A program made the translations under genes and the position numbers. The notes below the pieces were generated by a model that saw nothing but the letters and a program-made list of their open reading frames with translations, had not been told where the DNA came from and searched no databases. This document shows, one piece after another, positions 33,808 through 42,468 of a stretch of DNA of 64,000 nucleotides (its first letter is position 1; every line of letters starts with the position of its first letter). Source of the DNA: Dyella sp. C11 (GTDB taxonomy: Bacteria > Pseudomonadota > Gammaproteobacteria > Xanthomonadales > Rhodanobacteraceae); contig NZ_QAVX01000019.1 in assembly GCF_003121485.1 (NCBI RefSeq), forward strand, positions 37,111 through 101,110, read 5' to 3'.

Positions 33808-34257
33808 TCAGGGATGAATCGCGTAGACATAGAAGTCGTTGTCCCGCTGCCAGCCCAATCCCTCGTAGAGTTTCTGGGCGGCCACGTTGTCGCGGGCCGT
33901 CTGCAATTCCAGTCGCCCTGCACCCCGGCGACGCGCCTCGTTCACCGCCTCGATCATCAAGGCCCGCGCGATCCCCTGTCGACGGGCCCGCTTGGCCACG
34001 TAAAGGTCGTAGAGGATGAAACTGGGCACCGCGCCCACCGAATCGAACAGCGGATACAACTGGGTGAAAGCGACGATGTCACCGTCGTCGGTTTCGGTGA
34101 CGAGTACCAGCGACGAACCCTCCGACAATCGGGCCGCCATGAAGCGGCGCGCCAGCTCGGCATTCGCATCCTGCTCATAGAACTGCCGGTATTCATCGAA
34201 CAACACCGCCACCTGGTCCAGGTCGCCTGAATTTGCAACGCGCACGTTTGCCGCCAT
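33808..34257 (-). CDS. GNAT-family N-acetyltransferase
   Basis: A 149-aa protein with a perfect AGGAGG before the ATG. The acetyl-CoA motif appears as LYVAKRARRQGIARALMIEAVNEARRRGA (R-R-Q-G-I-A), followed by LELQTARDNVAAQKLYEGLGWQRDNDFYVYAI. The YVAKRARRQGIARAL form and the C-terminal W-x-x-D-N-D-F pattern are typical of spermidine/amino-acid acetyltransferase-like members. The substrate is unknown. It lies on the minus strand 113 bp beyond the motA start and probably has its own promoter. Confidence 0.88.
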   Translation of the reverse strand: MAANVRVANSGDLDQVAVLFDEYRQFYEQDANAELARRFMAARLSEGSSLVLVTETDDGDIVAFTQLYPLFDSVGAVPSFILYDLYVAKRARRQGIARALMIEAVNEARRRGAGRLELQTARDNVAAQKLYEGLGWQRDNDFYVYAIHP

Positions 34258-34609
34258 GGTCGCCTCCTGAAAGATCGACTTTCATAGGGCAGGCGCCATG
34301 ACGAAGGCGTAGATGCTTGCCTCGGCTTGTCGGCAGTCGCCATCGCCACCACCGACCGTTCGAGACAGCTTGGTTGCGCACGGTGTGGTGCGTACAAGGG
34401 CGCGGCAAACGGGAGATCAGGTCGGCGTCTACGCCGGACCGCGATAGCTCCATTGCTCCCCGGCCACAGCGCGTCTGTGCCATCCAGACCAGGCATTGCC
34501 GCTAAGTAGAACTACCGACTTTTGCTGCGTAAATTTGCGCTCGCCGTGAAGCAGCCCGCCGCGCACTCTAGCCAAGCGTTCATCAAGGCTGCGTGCCAAA
34601 GGGTGTCCC
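34258..34609. other. Intergenic region, no gene seen
   Basis: This 352-bp stretch separates the divergent GNAT and DUF1254 genes. Frames exist but lack ribosome binding sites and have biased, arginine-rich composition. It presumably carries both promoters; I cannot assign boxes with confidence. Confidence 0.5.
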
Positions 34610-36016
34610 ATGTCAGTCGCATCCCTCACGAAAATCGTCATCGGCGTTGCGCTTCTTTTTGGGCTTACGCTATCGGCAAGCGCGGCCGAATCAACGATTT
34701 CCCCTTCTCAAGCACAGGCGATTTCGCGAGACGCGTATGTCTACGGCGTGCCGCTGGTTGATCAATACAAGACCATGTACGCCTTTTCCGTCGCCAAAGG
34801 CACACCGCAATACAAAGGACCGTTCAACTCCATTCTCAACATCGCACGCGTGTTCACGCCCGATGACACGGCCTTTGTCACGCCGAACTCCGACACGCCC
34901 TATACCTTCATTGGCCTGGATCTGCGTGCCGAGCCCATGGTGATCACCGTTCCGAAGATGGAAAAGAATCGCTACTTCGTCTTCCAGCTGCTGGATCTCT
35001 ACACGTTCAACTTTGCGTACATCGGAACGCGCGCCACCGGAAACAACGGCGGCAACTACCTTATTGCGGGCCCCGAGTGGAAAGGTGGCACGCCCAAGGG
35101 GATCACCAAGGTTTTCCATGCGGAAACCGAATTCGTCAGCGTGGTTGGCCGCACGCAGCTGTTCAACCCGGACGACCTGGACAACGTCAAGAAAATCCAG
35201 GCCGGCTACAAGGCGCAACCGCTGTCGGCCTTTGAAGGTTCGGCGGCGCCCAAGCCAGCCCCCGAGATTCACTGGATTACGCCCCTGTCAGACGAAGACA
35301 CTCGCACATCCCTCGCCTTCTTCAACGAGCTGGCCTTCCTTCTGCAGTTCTGCCAACCGCCGCATCCCAGCGAAGTGGGCTTGCTCCATCGCTTTGCACA
35401 AATCGGCATCAAAGCGGGCCAGCCGTTCGATGCATCGGCATTCCCTGCCGATGTGCAGGCCGCGATGAAGCAAGGCATGCTCGACGGCCAGAAAGCCATT
35501 GATGATCGTCGCGCATCGCTGGGTGGAAAAACCGACCAGCTGTTCGGCGACCGCGCGTTTCTCAAGAACGATTACGTGGCGCGCGCCACAGGGACGCAGG
35601 TAGGCATCGGCGCCAACTCGCGCGAAGAAGCCTTGTACCCGATCCTGGAAAAGGATGCGCAAGGCCAGCCGCTGGATGGCAGCGCCCACAACTACACGCT
35701 GCATTTCGCCAAGGGCCAGCTGCCGCCGGTGAATGCGTTCTGGTCCATCACCATGTACGACCTGCCCAAGCAGTTGCTGGTGAAGAACCCGATCAATCGT
35801 TACCTGATCAATTCGCCCATGCTGCCGCAGTTGAAGACGGATGCCGATGGTGGCTTGACCATCTACATCCAGGCCGATTCACCGGGCAAGGACAAGGAGT
35901 CCAACTGGCTGCCGGCACCGAAGGGGCCGTTCGTCGCCTTCATGCGCTACTACTGGCCGAAAGCCAGCTTGCTCAATGGCCAATGGAAGACGCCCTCTAT
36001 CCAGCGCGTGAACTGA
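34610..36016 (+). CDS. Exported DUF1254/DUF1214 protein
   Basis: A 468-aa protein with a signal peptide (IVIGVALLFGLTLSASAAE). The N-terminal DUF1254 domain has ISRDAYVYGVPLVDQYKTMY and FVTPNSDTPYTFIGLDLRAEPMVITVPKM; the C-terminal DUF1214 domain has LPPVNAFWSITMYDLP, LINSPMLPQLKTDADGGLTIYIQADSPG and ESNWLPAPKGPFVAFMRYYWP. The family is widespread in proteobacteria and poorly characterised; it is periplasmic or extracellular. A second, clearly different DUF1254 protein is encoded convergently at 36059-37501, with a hairpin between them. AAGG before the ATG supports the start. Confidence 0.88.
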   Translation: MSVASLTKIVIGVALLFGLTLSASAAESTISPSQAQAISRDAYVYGVPLVDQYKTMYAFSVAKGTPQYKGPFNSILNIARVFTPDDTAFVTPNSDTPYTFIGLDLRAEPMVITVPKMEKNRYFVFQLLDLYTFNFAYIGTRATGNNGGNYLIAGPEWKGGTPKGITKVFHAETEFVSVVGRTQLFNPDDLDNVKKIQAGYKAQPLSAFEGSAAPKPAPEIHWITPLSDEDTRTSLAFFNELAFLLQFCQPPHPSEVGLLHRFAQIGIKAGQPFDASAFPADVQAAMKQGMLDGQKAIDDRRASLGGKTDQLFGDRAFLKNDYVARATGTQVGIGANSREEALYPILEKDAQGQPLDGSAHNYTLHFAKGQLPPVNAFWSITMYDLPKQLLVKNPINRYLINSPMLPQLKTDADGGLTIYIQADSPGKDKESNWLPAPKGPFVAFMRYYWPKASLLNGQWKTPSIQRVN

Positions 36017-36030
36017 GCGAAACCGGACCC

Positions 36031-36059
36031 ACGTCCGGCCTCGCTCCGGGGCCGGACGT
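36031..36059. terminator. Bidirectional hairpin between the two DUF1254 genes
   Basis: ACGTCCGGCC (36031-36040) pairs perfectly with GGCCGGACGT (36050-36059), loop of 9 nt, between the convergent stop codons. There is only a short T-run. Confidence 0.75.
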
Positions 36060-37501
36060 TACCGCTGCAACTCAAGATCCGGCAACTTCCACACCTTGTC
36101 GAAGAACGGCTTTTCGGGGCCGTACAGACGGAACAGCAATTCGAACTTGCCATGCGCATCGGTGGGCACCCAGTTGCTTTCCTTGCCGGCAGGTGCAGAA
36201 GGACTGAAGTAGATGTCGACCGAACCATCGGCGTTCTTTACCAGCCCCGGCGTATTGGAACCCCGGCTCGCCCAGCGCACGTCCTTGATCAGTGCGTGCG
36301 TGTCGTGGTCGTACGCCGTCACCGACCAATACAGCTTCACAGGCGGATTGGCCGGCACGTGCAAGCGATAGGTACTGGCGCCTGACAACAGGTTGCCAGC
36401 GTTGTCCTTGATCGTTACCAGATAGAACTGCCCCGCCCCCAGGTGCTTGGCCGAGAAGTACGCCAAGGCGTAACCCACGGCGCGGGCGTCTATCGGGTAA
36501 CGATTGGGATCGGCGAAGTTGCTGGCCATGTCGCCGGGGAACGTGGCCGGCACTGGCAATGCCCAGTGCGTGCCTTCGTTGAACGGCGGCACGAAGGCGT
36601 GTTCCGTCCAAAGCTCGATCAACGCCTTGGCTTCAGGGCCGGCCTTGTCGAACGTAGCCTTGTTCGCCGCCAACGCATCGCCAGCTTTGCCCTTCTCGAT
36701 GCCCAGGGATTTCAGCGGATCGATCATCGCCTTGTCGCGCTCGATCCACGGCTCCACCTGCACGAAGCGATTGAGTGCGTCGAAGAAGCGAGAGTCGTAC
36801 GGAATGGTCGAATCGTATGGCTTGTCATAGGCATCGACGAAATGCGTATCGCCCGGCACCGCGCCCGAACTCGGCAACGGATAGAACTTGATCCGCTTGC
36901 CATACGCCACAGCGCTGGCAATGTCCGCGTCGCTGCCGCTTTTCAGGTTGGAACGAAGAATGGCGTAGCCCTGATACGTCGCCGAATGCAGCGGGAAATA
37001 ACCTTGCGGCACCGTGCCCTTGAAGCCCGGAGGGAGGATCAGGTATTTGCCGCCCTTCCCTTTGTCCAGGCCCGCCGGTCCGACATCTTCCAGCGGATTC
37101 TGCCATCCGTCGTCAATGCTTCCCGTGATGTTGCCTTCGCCGGCAGGGGGAATCTCCAGCACCACCGGCCCGTTTCGCGTGTCGTAGAACGGGGTGAAAT
37201 AGATCGTGTCCGGGTTGGGCGTCAGCGTCTGGTTTTTCCAGTTCAACGGCCGTGACCAGAAGATCACCTGGTTGGGTCCGCCGCCCAAACCCACAAACGC
37301 ATCCAGCATCAACTGGAAGTTCACCGCCGGCATGCCCCACACAAAGGCATCCACCGCGCGGCGCTCGATGTTTCGCTGCGTAAGCTCTTCAGGGCTCATC
37401 GACGTATGGGTTGGCTGAGCTCCCTCGGCATGCACCGGATTCTGTGCCAGGCCGACAACCAATGCAGCAGCAAGCGAAAGCGACAAACGATGCGTTTTCA
37501 C
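36059..37501 (-). CDS. Exported DUF1254/DUF1214 protein (second copy)
   Basis: A 480-aa protein. A GTG start at 37501 is chosen: AGGAGG lies 5 nt before it and the resulting N-terminus (KTHRLSLSLAAALVVGLAQ, cleavage after VHA) is a signal peptide. Domain signatures are NIERRAVDAFVWGMPAVNFQLMLDAF, then TPNPDTIYFTPFYDTRNGPVVLEIPPA, and at the end PPVKLYWSVTAYDHDTHALIKDVRWASRGSNTPGLVKNADGSVDIYF with ESNWVPTDAHGKFELLFRLYGP. It shares domain order but little direct identity with the convergent gene, so the pair is an old duplication or a functional pair. The role is not known. Confidence 0.87.
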   Translation of the reverse strand: MKTHRLSLSLAAALVVGLAQNPVHAEGAQPTHTSMSPEELTQRNIERRAVDAFVWGMPAVNFQLMLDAFVGLGGGPNQVIFWSRPLNWKNQTLTPNPDTIYFTPFYDTRNGPVVLEIPPAGEGNITGSIDDGWQNPLEDVGPAGLDKGKGGKYLILPPGFKGTVPQGYFPLHSATYQGYAILRSNLKSGSDADIASAVAYGKRIKFYPLPSSGAVPGDTHFVDAYDKPYDSTIPYDSRFFDALNRFVQVEPWIERDKAMIDPLKSLGIEKGKAGDALAANKATFDKAGPEAKALIELWTEHAFVPPFNEGTHWALPVPATFPGDMASNFADPNRYPIDARAVGYALAYFSAKHLGAGQFYLVTIKDNAGNLLSGASTYRLHVPANPPVKLYWSVTAYDHDTHALIKDVRWASRGSNTPGLVKNADGSVDIYFSPSAPAGKESNWVPTDAHGKFELLFRLYGPEKPFFDKVWKLPDLELQR

Positions 37502-37791
37502 GGGGGCCTCCTCTGGGCAATCAACACGCAAAGCATGTCGCCGCAGGCGAAGCGGCTGCATCCGTAGAAGCACGCTGCCAATCTAAGTATTTCTACTCCC
37601 CGGGCCGATGTGCCGGGTACAAACGCAAGCCACCGCAAGTCGTCACGTTGCCGGGTGTTCAATACCCACGTGAAACCCCAACCAGGGTCGACATCATGAC
37701 GAACGCGAAAGACGGTCTGGCATGCTTCTACGCGCTTGGGCGCCGTCCGGCGATTGCTGGCGATGCCACCAGCATCGATGGTTTCCCATCT

Positions 37792-37959
37792 TCAGTTCAG
37801 AAACGAAGCGACCAGGAAAATCACATCGGCAAGAAAGGTGCACACGATCAGGGCGCCCAGCATCACCAGCACATCCATCTCCCGCTGATCACCTGCGGAA
37901 AACAGTGCAGCAGTCGCCAGATCCTTGTCGCGATTGACGCTTTCGTTAATGGCAAGCAT
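37792..37959 (-). CDS. Small membrane protein, 55 aa
   Basis: I translated this frame by hand. It encodes MLAINESVNRDKDLATAALF, then SAGDQREMD, then one strongly hydrophobic helix VLVMLGALIVCTFLADVIFLVASFLN to the C-terminus. GGGGAG lies 7 nt before the ATG. The polar N-terminus followed by a single C-terminal helix is typical of small regulatory membrane proteins. It is too short for most automatic gene callers. Codon choice looks normal and no overlapping frame is better. The function is unknown. Confidence 0.65.
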   Translation of the reverse strand: MLAINESVNRDKDLATAALFSAGDQREMDVLVMLGALIVCTFLADVIFLVASFLN

Positions 37960-38288
37960 GACTTCTCCCCGCCAGCCCGCATCGGCTAGCTCAATAGTGG
38001 CTATGAAGTGGAGGAGGAGCGCCTTTGGATTCGCGTTGCCCGGTCAGCGAGCAACTCATCGCCCTTCCTTGGAGAACAGTGTCCTCCCGCCATTGGCGCT
38101 TGAAAAATACTGGTTCGCTATGGAGCCATAACCGCCGACTATGGCCTGACCAACCCAGGCGCAGAACGGCCTGCGGGGCCGCCCCGTCGCCTGGCACCGT
38201 TTGCATCCCCTCTGGCACGGTTTGCTAGTTACGGCACCGCCTTTCAGCGCCATCATTGCGAAAAACCACCGCGGAAGAGGCATGGCTC
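37960..38288. other. Intergenic region with an imperfect 13-bp direct repeat
   Basis: No convincing gene. TGGCACCGTTTGC (38192-38204) recurs as TGGCACGGTTTGC (38213-38225), one mismatch, with 21 bp between their starts, or two helical turns. They precede the NAD-dependent reductase gene and could be tandem sites for its regulator. Confidence 0.45.
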
Positions 38289-39353
38289 ATGGTCAACATC
38301 GAAACCACCGCACCGGTGATGGTCACGGGTGCCACCGGCTACGTTGCCGGCTGGATCGTCAAGGAACTTCTCGATGCCGGCCTGACGGTGCATGCGCCAG
38401 TGCGCAACCCGGATGATCACGCGAAGGTGGCGCACCTGAAAGCGTTGGCGGCCAGTTCCAAAGGTGCCATCCGGTTCTTCAAGGCGGACCTGCTTGAACC
38501 GGGTTCCTATGGTGAAGCCATGGCTGGATGCGAGCTGGTTTTCCACACGGCGTCGCCTTTCAAGATCGATGTGAAAGATGCGCAGAAGGAACTTGTCGAT
38601 CCTGCGTTGCTCGGTACACGCAATGTGCTGGAAGAAGCGAATCGCACGAGCAGCGTGAAGCGCGTGGTGCTCACCAGCAGTTGCGCCGCCATCTATGGGG
38701 ACAATGCCGATCTGTTGAACACACCGGCCGGTGTTTTCAACGAAGACATCTGGAACACCAGCTCCACGCTGCAGCACAACCCGTATTCGTATTCCAAAAC
38801 GGTGGCGGAGAAGGAAGCGTGGTCCATCGCCGGCAAGCAGCATCGCTGGCAGCTCGTAGTGCTCAATCCATCGCTGGTGGTGGGACCCTCGCTCAATGAT
38901 CACCCGACCTCGGAGAGCTTTGCGATGGTGAAGCAGATGGGTGATGGCACGCTGCGCATGGGCGCGCCGCGCTGGGGTTTTGGCATGGTGGACGTGCGCG
39001 ATCTGGCAAAGGCTCATCTGGCGGCCGCTTTCACGCCCGGCGCGTCGGGGCGGCATATCATCAGCGGCCACAACACGGACCTCTACGAGGCCGCCAGGCT
39101 GTTGCTTCCCACGTATGGCGACCGCTACCCCATTCCCCGTCGCACCATGCCGAAATGGCTGCTATGGCTGGTCGCGCCGCTGGCAGGCGGCGGCATGACG
39201 CGCCAGGCCGTGGCGAAGAATGTGAACCTTCCCTGGAAGGCGGACCATGGCCGTAGCGTGCGTGAGCTTGGAACAACCTACCGGCCACTCGCCGTGTCGA
39301 TGAACGACATGTTCGAGCAGATGATTCAGCGTGGCGTTTTCACCAAAGCCTAG
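38289..39353 (+). CDS. NAD(P)-dependent epimerase/dihydroflavonol reductase-like SDR
   Basis: A 354-aa extended short-chain dehydrogenase. The Rossmann motif is PVMVTGATGYVAGWIVKELLDAG (TGxxGxxA form). FHTASPFKID and VLTSSCAAIYGDN are the central strands, and YSYSKTVAEKEAW gives the catalytic Tyr-x-x-x-Lys. Members of the DFR-like branch reduce ketones on diverse substrates. The start at 38289 follows GGAAGAGG at a suitable distance. It is followed after 75 bp by an AraC regulator on the same strand, which may control it. Confidence 0.88.
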   Translation: MVNIETTAPVMVTGATGYVAGWIVKELLDAGLTVHAPVRNPDDHAKVAHLKALAASSKGAIRFFKADLLEPGSYGEAMAGCELVFHTASPFKIDVKDAQKELVDPALLGTRNVLEEANRTSSVKRVVLTSSCAAIYGDNADLLNTPAGVFNEDIWNTSSTLQHNPYSYSKTVAEKEAWSIAGKQHRWQLVVLNPSLVVGPSLNDHPTSESFAMVKQMGDGTLRMGAPRWGFGMVDVRDLAKAHLAAAFTPGASGRHIISGHNTDLYEAARLLLPTYGDRYPIPRRTMPKWLLWLVAPLAGGGMTRQAVAKNVNLPWKADHGRSVRELGTTYRPLAVSMNDMFEQMIQRGVFTKA

Positions 39354-39428
39354 CCGGCACGGCAACAAGCCTTTTCGACGGTAATGCCGCATGCTTTGCA
39401 CTCGAAGGCAGCGTGACTCGGCAACGGC

Positions 39429-40478
39429 ATGATTCGGGATGTGATGACCAGCAAACAGGCCACTCGTTTTGCAGTACACCCAGGCTGGCGCCTGGTGATG
39501 CGCGATGCCGGTATCGATGTCGCACACGCGCTGTCCTACGCCGGGCTTCCTGCGGATCTGTTTGCACGCAAGGATGCCTCTCTCACGCCGAACGAATATT
39601 TCCGCCTGTGGAATGGCATGGAGGCGGCGGCTGCCGGTCGCAATGTCGCGTTGACGCTGGTGCGTGCCACGTCGGTGGAAGCATTTGATCCGCCGATCTT
39701 CGCCAGCCTTTGCAGCCCCAACTTCAATGTCGCGCTGTCGCGGCTGGCCGAATACAAGCGATTGATCGGACCGCTGACCTGCAACGTACAAGTAACCCCG
39801 GCATTCACGCAGGTCACGCTCACCTGTTACGGATGGGACGAACCCCTCCCGAGCAGCCTGGGCGCATTCGAAGCGATCTTCCTTACCCACCTTGCGCGAC
39901 TGGCCACGCGCTTCGACATACGCCCAACGCTCTGCCAACTGATGACGCTGCCGCCAGAGGCGGAAGCCTGCGAAGCCTTCCTGGGATGCCCGATGCAGCT
40001 TGGTGATGCCAACATCGTTCGATTCTCCGCGGAGGATGCCGCCCGCCCCTTCCTTACAGAGAACGCGGCGATGTGGGAATTCTTCGAACCCGGCCTGCGC
40101 GCGCGTCTGTCCAAGCTGGACACGGAAGCCACGTTGGGTGAGCGCGTTCGCGCGGCCTTGTTGGACATGCTTCCCAGCGGGCAATCATCCATCGACCAGG
40201 TGGCGCACCGACTCGCCATGAGCCGACGTTCCCTGCAGCGCCAACTGGAGAAGGAATGCATTGCCTTTCGCGACCTGCTCAACAGCGTGCGCAACGAACT
40301 GGCCAGCCACTACCTGCTGCATTCCGAACTCTCGCCGGGTCAGATTTCCTACCTGCTCGGCTTCGAGGACGCGAACTCCTTCCTGCGGGCGTTCAAGGGC
40401 TGGACGGGCATCACGCCCGGGGAGTTTCGCGTGGAGCGGGCGGAACGTATTTCGGGGCACGCCTCGCGAGTCGTCTAA
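39429..40478 (+). CDS. AraC-family transcriptional regulator
   Basis: A 349-aa protein with the arabinose-binding-like N-terminal domain of the OruR/ArgR-type AraC regulators ([35 protein letters not shown]). The C-terminal AraC DNA-binding domain has two helix-turn-helix units: [22 protein letters not shown] and [24 protein letters not shown] with the ending ITPGEFR. The ligand is unknown. It may regulate the reductase just upstream; the valine operon downstream starts beyond a riboswitch and a 454-bp gap, so control of that operon is less certain. Confidence 0.9.
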   Translation: MIRDVMTSKQATRFAVHPGWRLVMRDAGIDVAHALSYAGLPADLFARKDASLTPNEYFRLWNGMEAAAAGRNVALTLVRATSVEAFDPPIFASLCSPNFNVALSRLAEYKRLIGPLTCNVQVTPAFTQVTLTCYGWDEPLPSSLGAFEAIFLTHLARLATRFDIRPTLCQLMTLPPEAEACEAFLGCPMQLGDANIVRFSAEDAARPFLTENAAMWEFFEPGLRARLSKLDTEATLGERVRAALLDMLPSGQSSIDQVAHRLAMSRRSLQRQLEKECIAFRDLLNSVRNELASHYLLHSELSPGQISYLLGFEDANSFLRAFKGWTGITPGEFRVERAERISGHASRVV

Positions 40479-40600
40479 AGAGGCGGTGCAACGCAGTTGT
40501 GATCCACAGCGAAGCCATAACGTCTTCCAATTATTTAACAAGCCCAGCTATTCCGCGCTGCAGCTTGCCGGTCACGCTGCAGGCGCTACACTCGCCCGGT

Positions 40601-40790
40601 CACAGGTGTCCTGCCCCCCCATGGGTGCGCAGGGTGAAACGGGAAGTCGGTGCGGGCGAGGTATGCCCCATTCCGACGCTGCCCCCGCAACGGTAGACGA
40701 GAAAGCCCGGCAGGAAACCACTGCGCTAAGCGCGGGAAGGTGCCGGGGTGAAGCAGCCGCTTCGCTCGTGAGCCCGGAGACCGGCCTGTG
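40601..40790 (+). ncRNA. Cobalamin riboswitch ahead of the valine degradation operon
   Basis: The conserved cobalamin aptamer elements occur in order: a CACAGGTGTCCTGCC opening arm, GGGTGAAACGGGAAGTCGGTG, ATTCCGACGCTGCCCCCGCA followed by ACGGT, then AACCACTGCG, GCGGGAAGGTG, and the 3' block GAGCCCGGAGACCGGCCTGTG, which pairs back with the 5' end. It lies 142 bp before mmsA on the same strand. A short hairpin (ACGACGCA/TGCGTCGT, 40792-40811) and an inverted repeat GTTGCGGAG/CTCCGCAAC (40820-40828 and 40889-40897) follow and may form the expression platform. Cobalamin riboswitches usually control metE, btuB or cob genes, so this target is unusual. Confidence 0.93.
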
Positions 40791-40819
40791 TACGACGCAT
40801 CGGTGCGTCGTTCCCGGGC

Positions 40820-40897
40820 GTTGCGGAGGGCAACCAGGCGAGCTGATTCGGATCTGGCTGCCTGCCGTTCTGTGTCGTCTTGTCTGTGCTCCGCAAC
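40820..40897 (+). promoter_or_regulatory. Inverted repeat in the riboswitch-mmsA leader
   Basis: GTTGCGGAG (40820-40828) and CTCCGCAAC (40889-40897) can pair across 60 nt and enclose most of the RNA between the cobalamin aptamer and the mmsA ribosome binding site. It is a candidate expression platform; no clear terminator T-tract follows, so control of translation is more likely than attenuation. Confidence 0.55.
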
Positions 40898-40932
40898 CCC
40901 ATCTCGCGGGTGTGCGATTCGGAGACAGACAA

Positions 40933-42456
40933 ATGAATAAGTTGAGTGCCGTCACGACGGACGTTGCGACCGTCAAACTGTTGATCGACGGCGAGTTCGT
41001 CGCATCGAAGACCAACGAATGGCGCGATGTGGTCAACCCGGCCACGCAGGCCGTGCTTGCACGCGTGCCTTTCGCGACGACGAACGAAGTGAACGCGGCG
41101 GTGGCTGCCGCCAAGGAAGCGTTCAAGAGCTGGCGCAAGACGCCTATTGGCACGCGTGCGCGCATTTTCCTGAAATACCAGCAGCTCATCCGTGAGCACA
41201 TGGGTGAACTGGCGGCACTGTTGACCGCCGAGCAGGGCAAGACGCTGCCGGATGCCGAAGGGGATGTGTTTCGCGGACTCGAAGTGGTCGAGCACGCCGC
41301 TGCCATTGGCAACCTGCAACTGGGCGAGCTGGCGAACAACGTCGCCACCGGCGTGGATACCTACACACTGCTGCAGCCGCTGGGTGTTTGTGCAGGCATC
41401 ACGCCGTTCAATTTCCCGGCGATGATTCCGCTCTGGATGTTCCCCATGGCCATCGCCACGGGCAACACGTTCGTGCTCAAACCCTCTGAACAGGACCCGA
41501 TGGTGACGATGCGCCTGGTGGAGCTGGCGCTGGAAGCCGGCATTCCCAAAGGTGTGCTCAACGTGGTGCATGGTGGTGAAGACGTGGTCAACGCCATCTG
41601 TGATCACGCGGACATCAAGGCGGTGTCCTTCGTGGGTTCCACGCGCGTCGGCACGCACGTCTATCACCGCGCTTCGCAGTCCGGCAAGCGCGTGCAGTGC
41701 ATGATGGGGGCGAAGAATCACGCCGTCGTGCTGCCGGATGCGAACAAGGAGCAGACGCTCAATGCACTTGCTGGCGCGGCTTTTGGTGCCGCTGGCCAGC
41801 GCTGCATGGCCGCATCCACCGCCGTGCTGGTGGGCGAGGCGCAGTCGTGGATTCCTGAGCTTGTCGCCAAAGCACGCACGCTCAAGGTCAACGCAGGAAC
41901 AGAAGTGGGCACGGATGTCGGTCCGCTGATTTCCTGTGGTGCCCGTGAACGTGTTGAAGGCTTGATCGCATCCGGTGTTGCCCAGGGCGCCACGCTGGAG
42001 CTCGACGGTCGTTCACCGAACGTTCCAGGCTTTGAGAACGGCAACTTCGTCGGCCCCACCATCTTCTCGAACGTGAAGCCCGGCATGCGCATCTATGACG
42101 AGGAAATCTTCGGCCCCGTGCTGGTGATTCTCTCGGCGGATTCGCTGGACGAGGCAATTGATCTAGTCAACGCCAACCCCAACGGCAATGGCACGGCCGT
42201 GTTCACGCAAAGTGGCGCAGCGGCGCGACGCTTCCAGGAAGACATCGACGTGGGACAGGTGGGCATCAACGTGCCGATTCCCGTGCCGGTACCGTTGTTC
42301 TCGTTCACCGGTTCGCGTGCGTCGAAGCTCGGCGATCTTGGCCCCTACGGCAAGCAGGTCGTGATGTTCTACACGCAGACCAAGACCGTCACCCAGCGCT
42401 GGTTCGACGACGACACGCTGCACGTCGGCGTCAACACCACGATCACGCTCAAGTGA
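40933..42456 (+). CDS. mmsA: Methylmalonate-semialdehyde dehydrogenase (CoA-acylating)
   Basis: A 507-aa enzyme converting methylmalonate semialdehyde to propionyl-CoA at the end of valine (and thymine) catabolism, using NAD and CoA. The nucleophile is Cys291 in GQRCMA, and Asn160 is in TPFNFP. GAKNH replaces the usual general-base Glu of aldehyde dehydrogenases, a mark of MMSDH. The C-terminal [30 protein letters not shown] is also diagnostic. GGAG lies 9 nt before the ATG at 40933. It is the first gene of a five-gene valine operon plus queH and lies behind a cobalamin riboswitch. Confidence 0.95.
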   Translation: MNKLSAVTTDVATVKLLIDGEFVASKTNEWRDVVNPATQAVLARVPFATTNEVNAAVAAAKEAFKSWRKTPIGTRARIFLKYQQLIREHMGELAALLTAEQGKTLPDAEGDVFRGLEVVEHAAAIGNLQLGELANNVATGVDTYTLLQPLGVCAGITPFNFPAMIPLWMFPMAIATGNTFVLKPSEQDPMVTMRLVELALEAGIPKGVLNVVHGGEDVVNAICDHADIKAVSFVGSTRVGTHVYHRASQSGKRVQCMMGAKNHAVVLPDANKEQTLNALAGAAFGAAGQRCMAASTAVLVGEAQSWIPELVAKARTLKVNAGTEVGTDVGPLISCGARERVEGLIASGVAQGATLELDGRSPNVPGFENGNFVGPTIFSNVKPGMRIYDEEIFGPVLVILSADSLDEAIDLVNANPNGNGTAVFTQSGAAARRFQEDIDVGQVGINVPIPVPVPLFSFTGSRASKLGDLGPYGKQVVMFYTQTKTVTQRWFDDDTLHVGVNTTITLK

Positions 42457-42468
42457 TGGAGCACCGCC

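Noticed and set aside
37411..37989. A 192-codon plus-strand frame
   Set aside because: Irregular composition, overlaps the start of the second DUF1254 gene and covers the better-supported 55-aa minus-strand gene.
38192..38225. Sigma-54 promoter (TGGCAC...TTGC)
   Set aside because: The spacing between the GG and GC elements is two bases too short in both copies.
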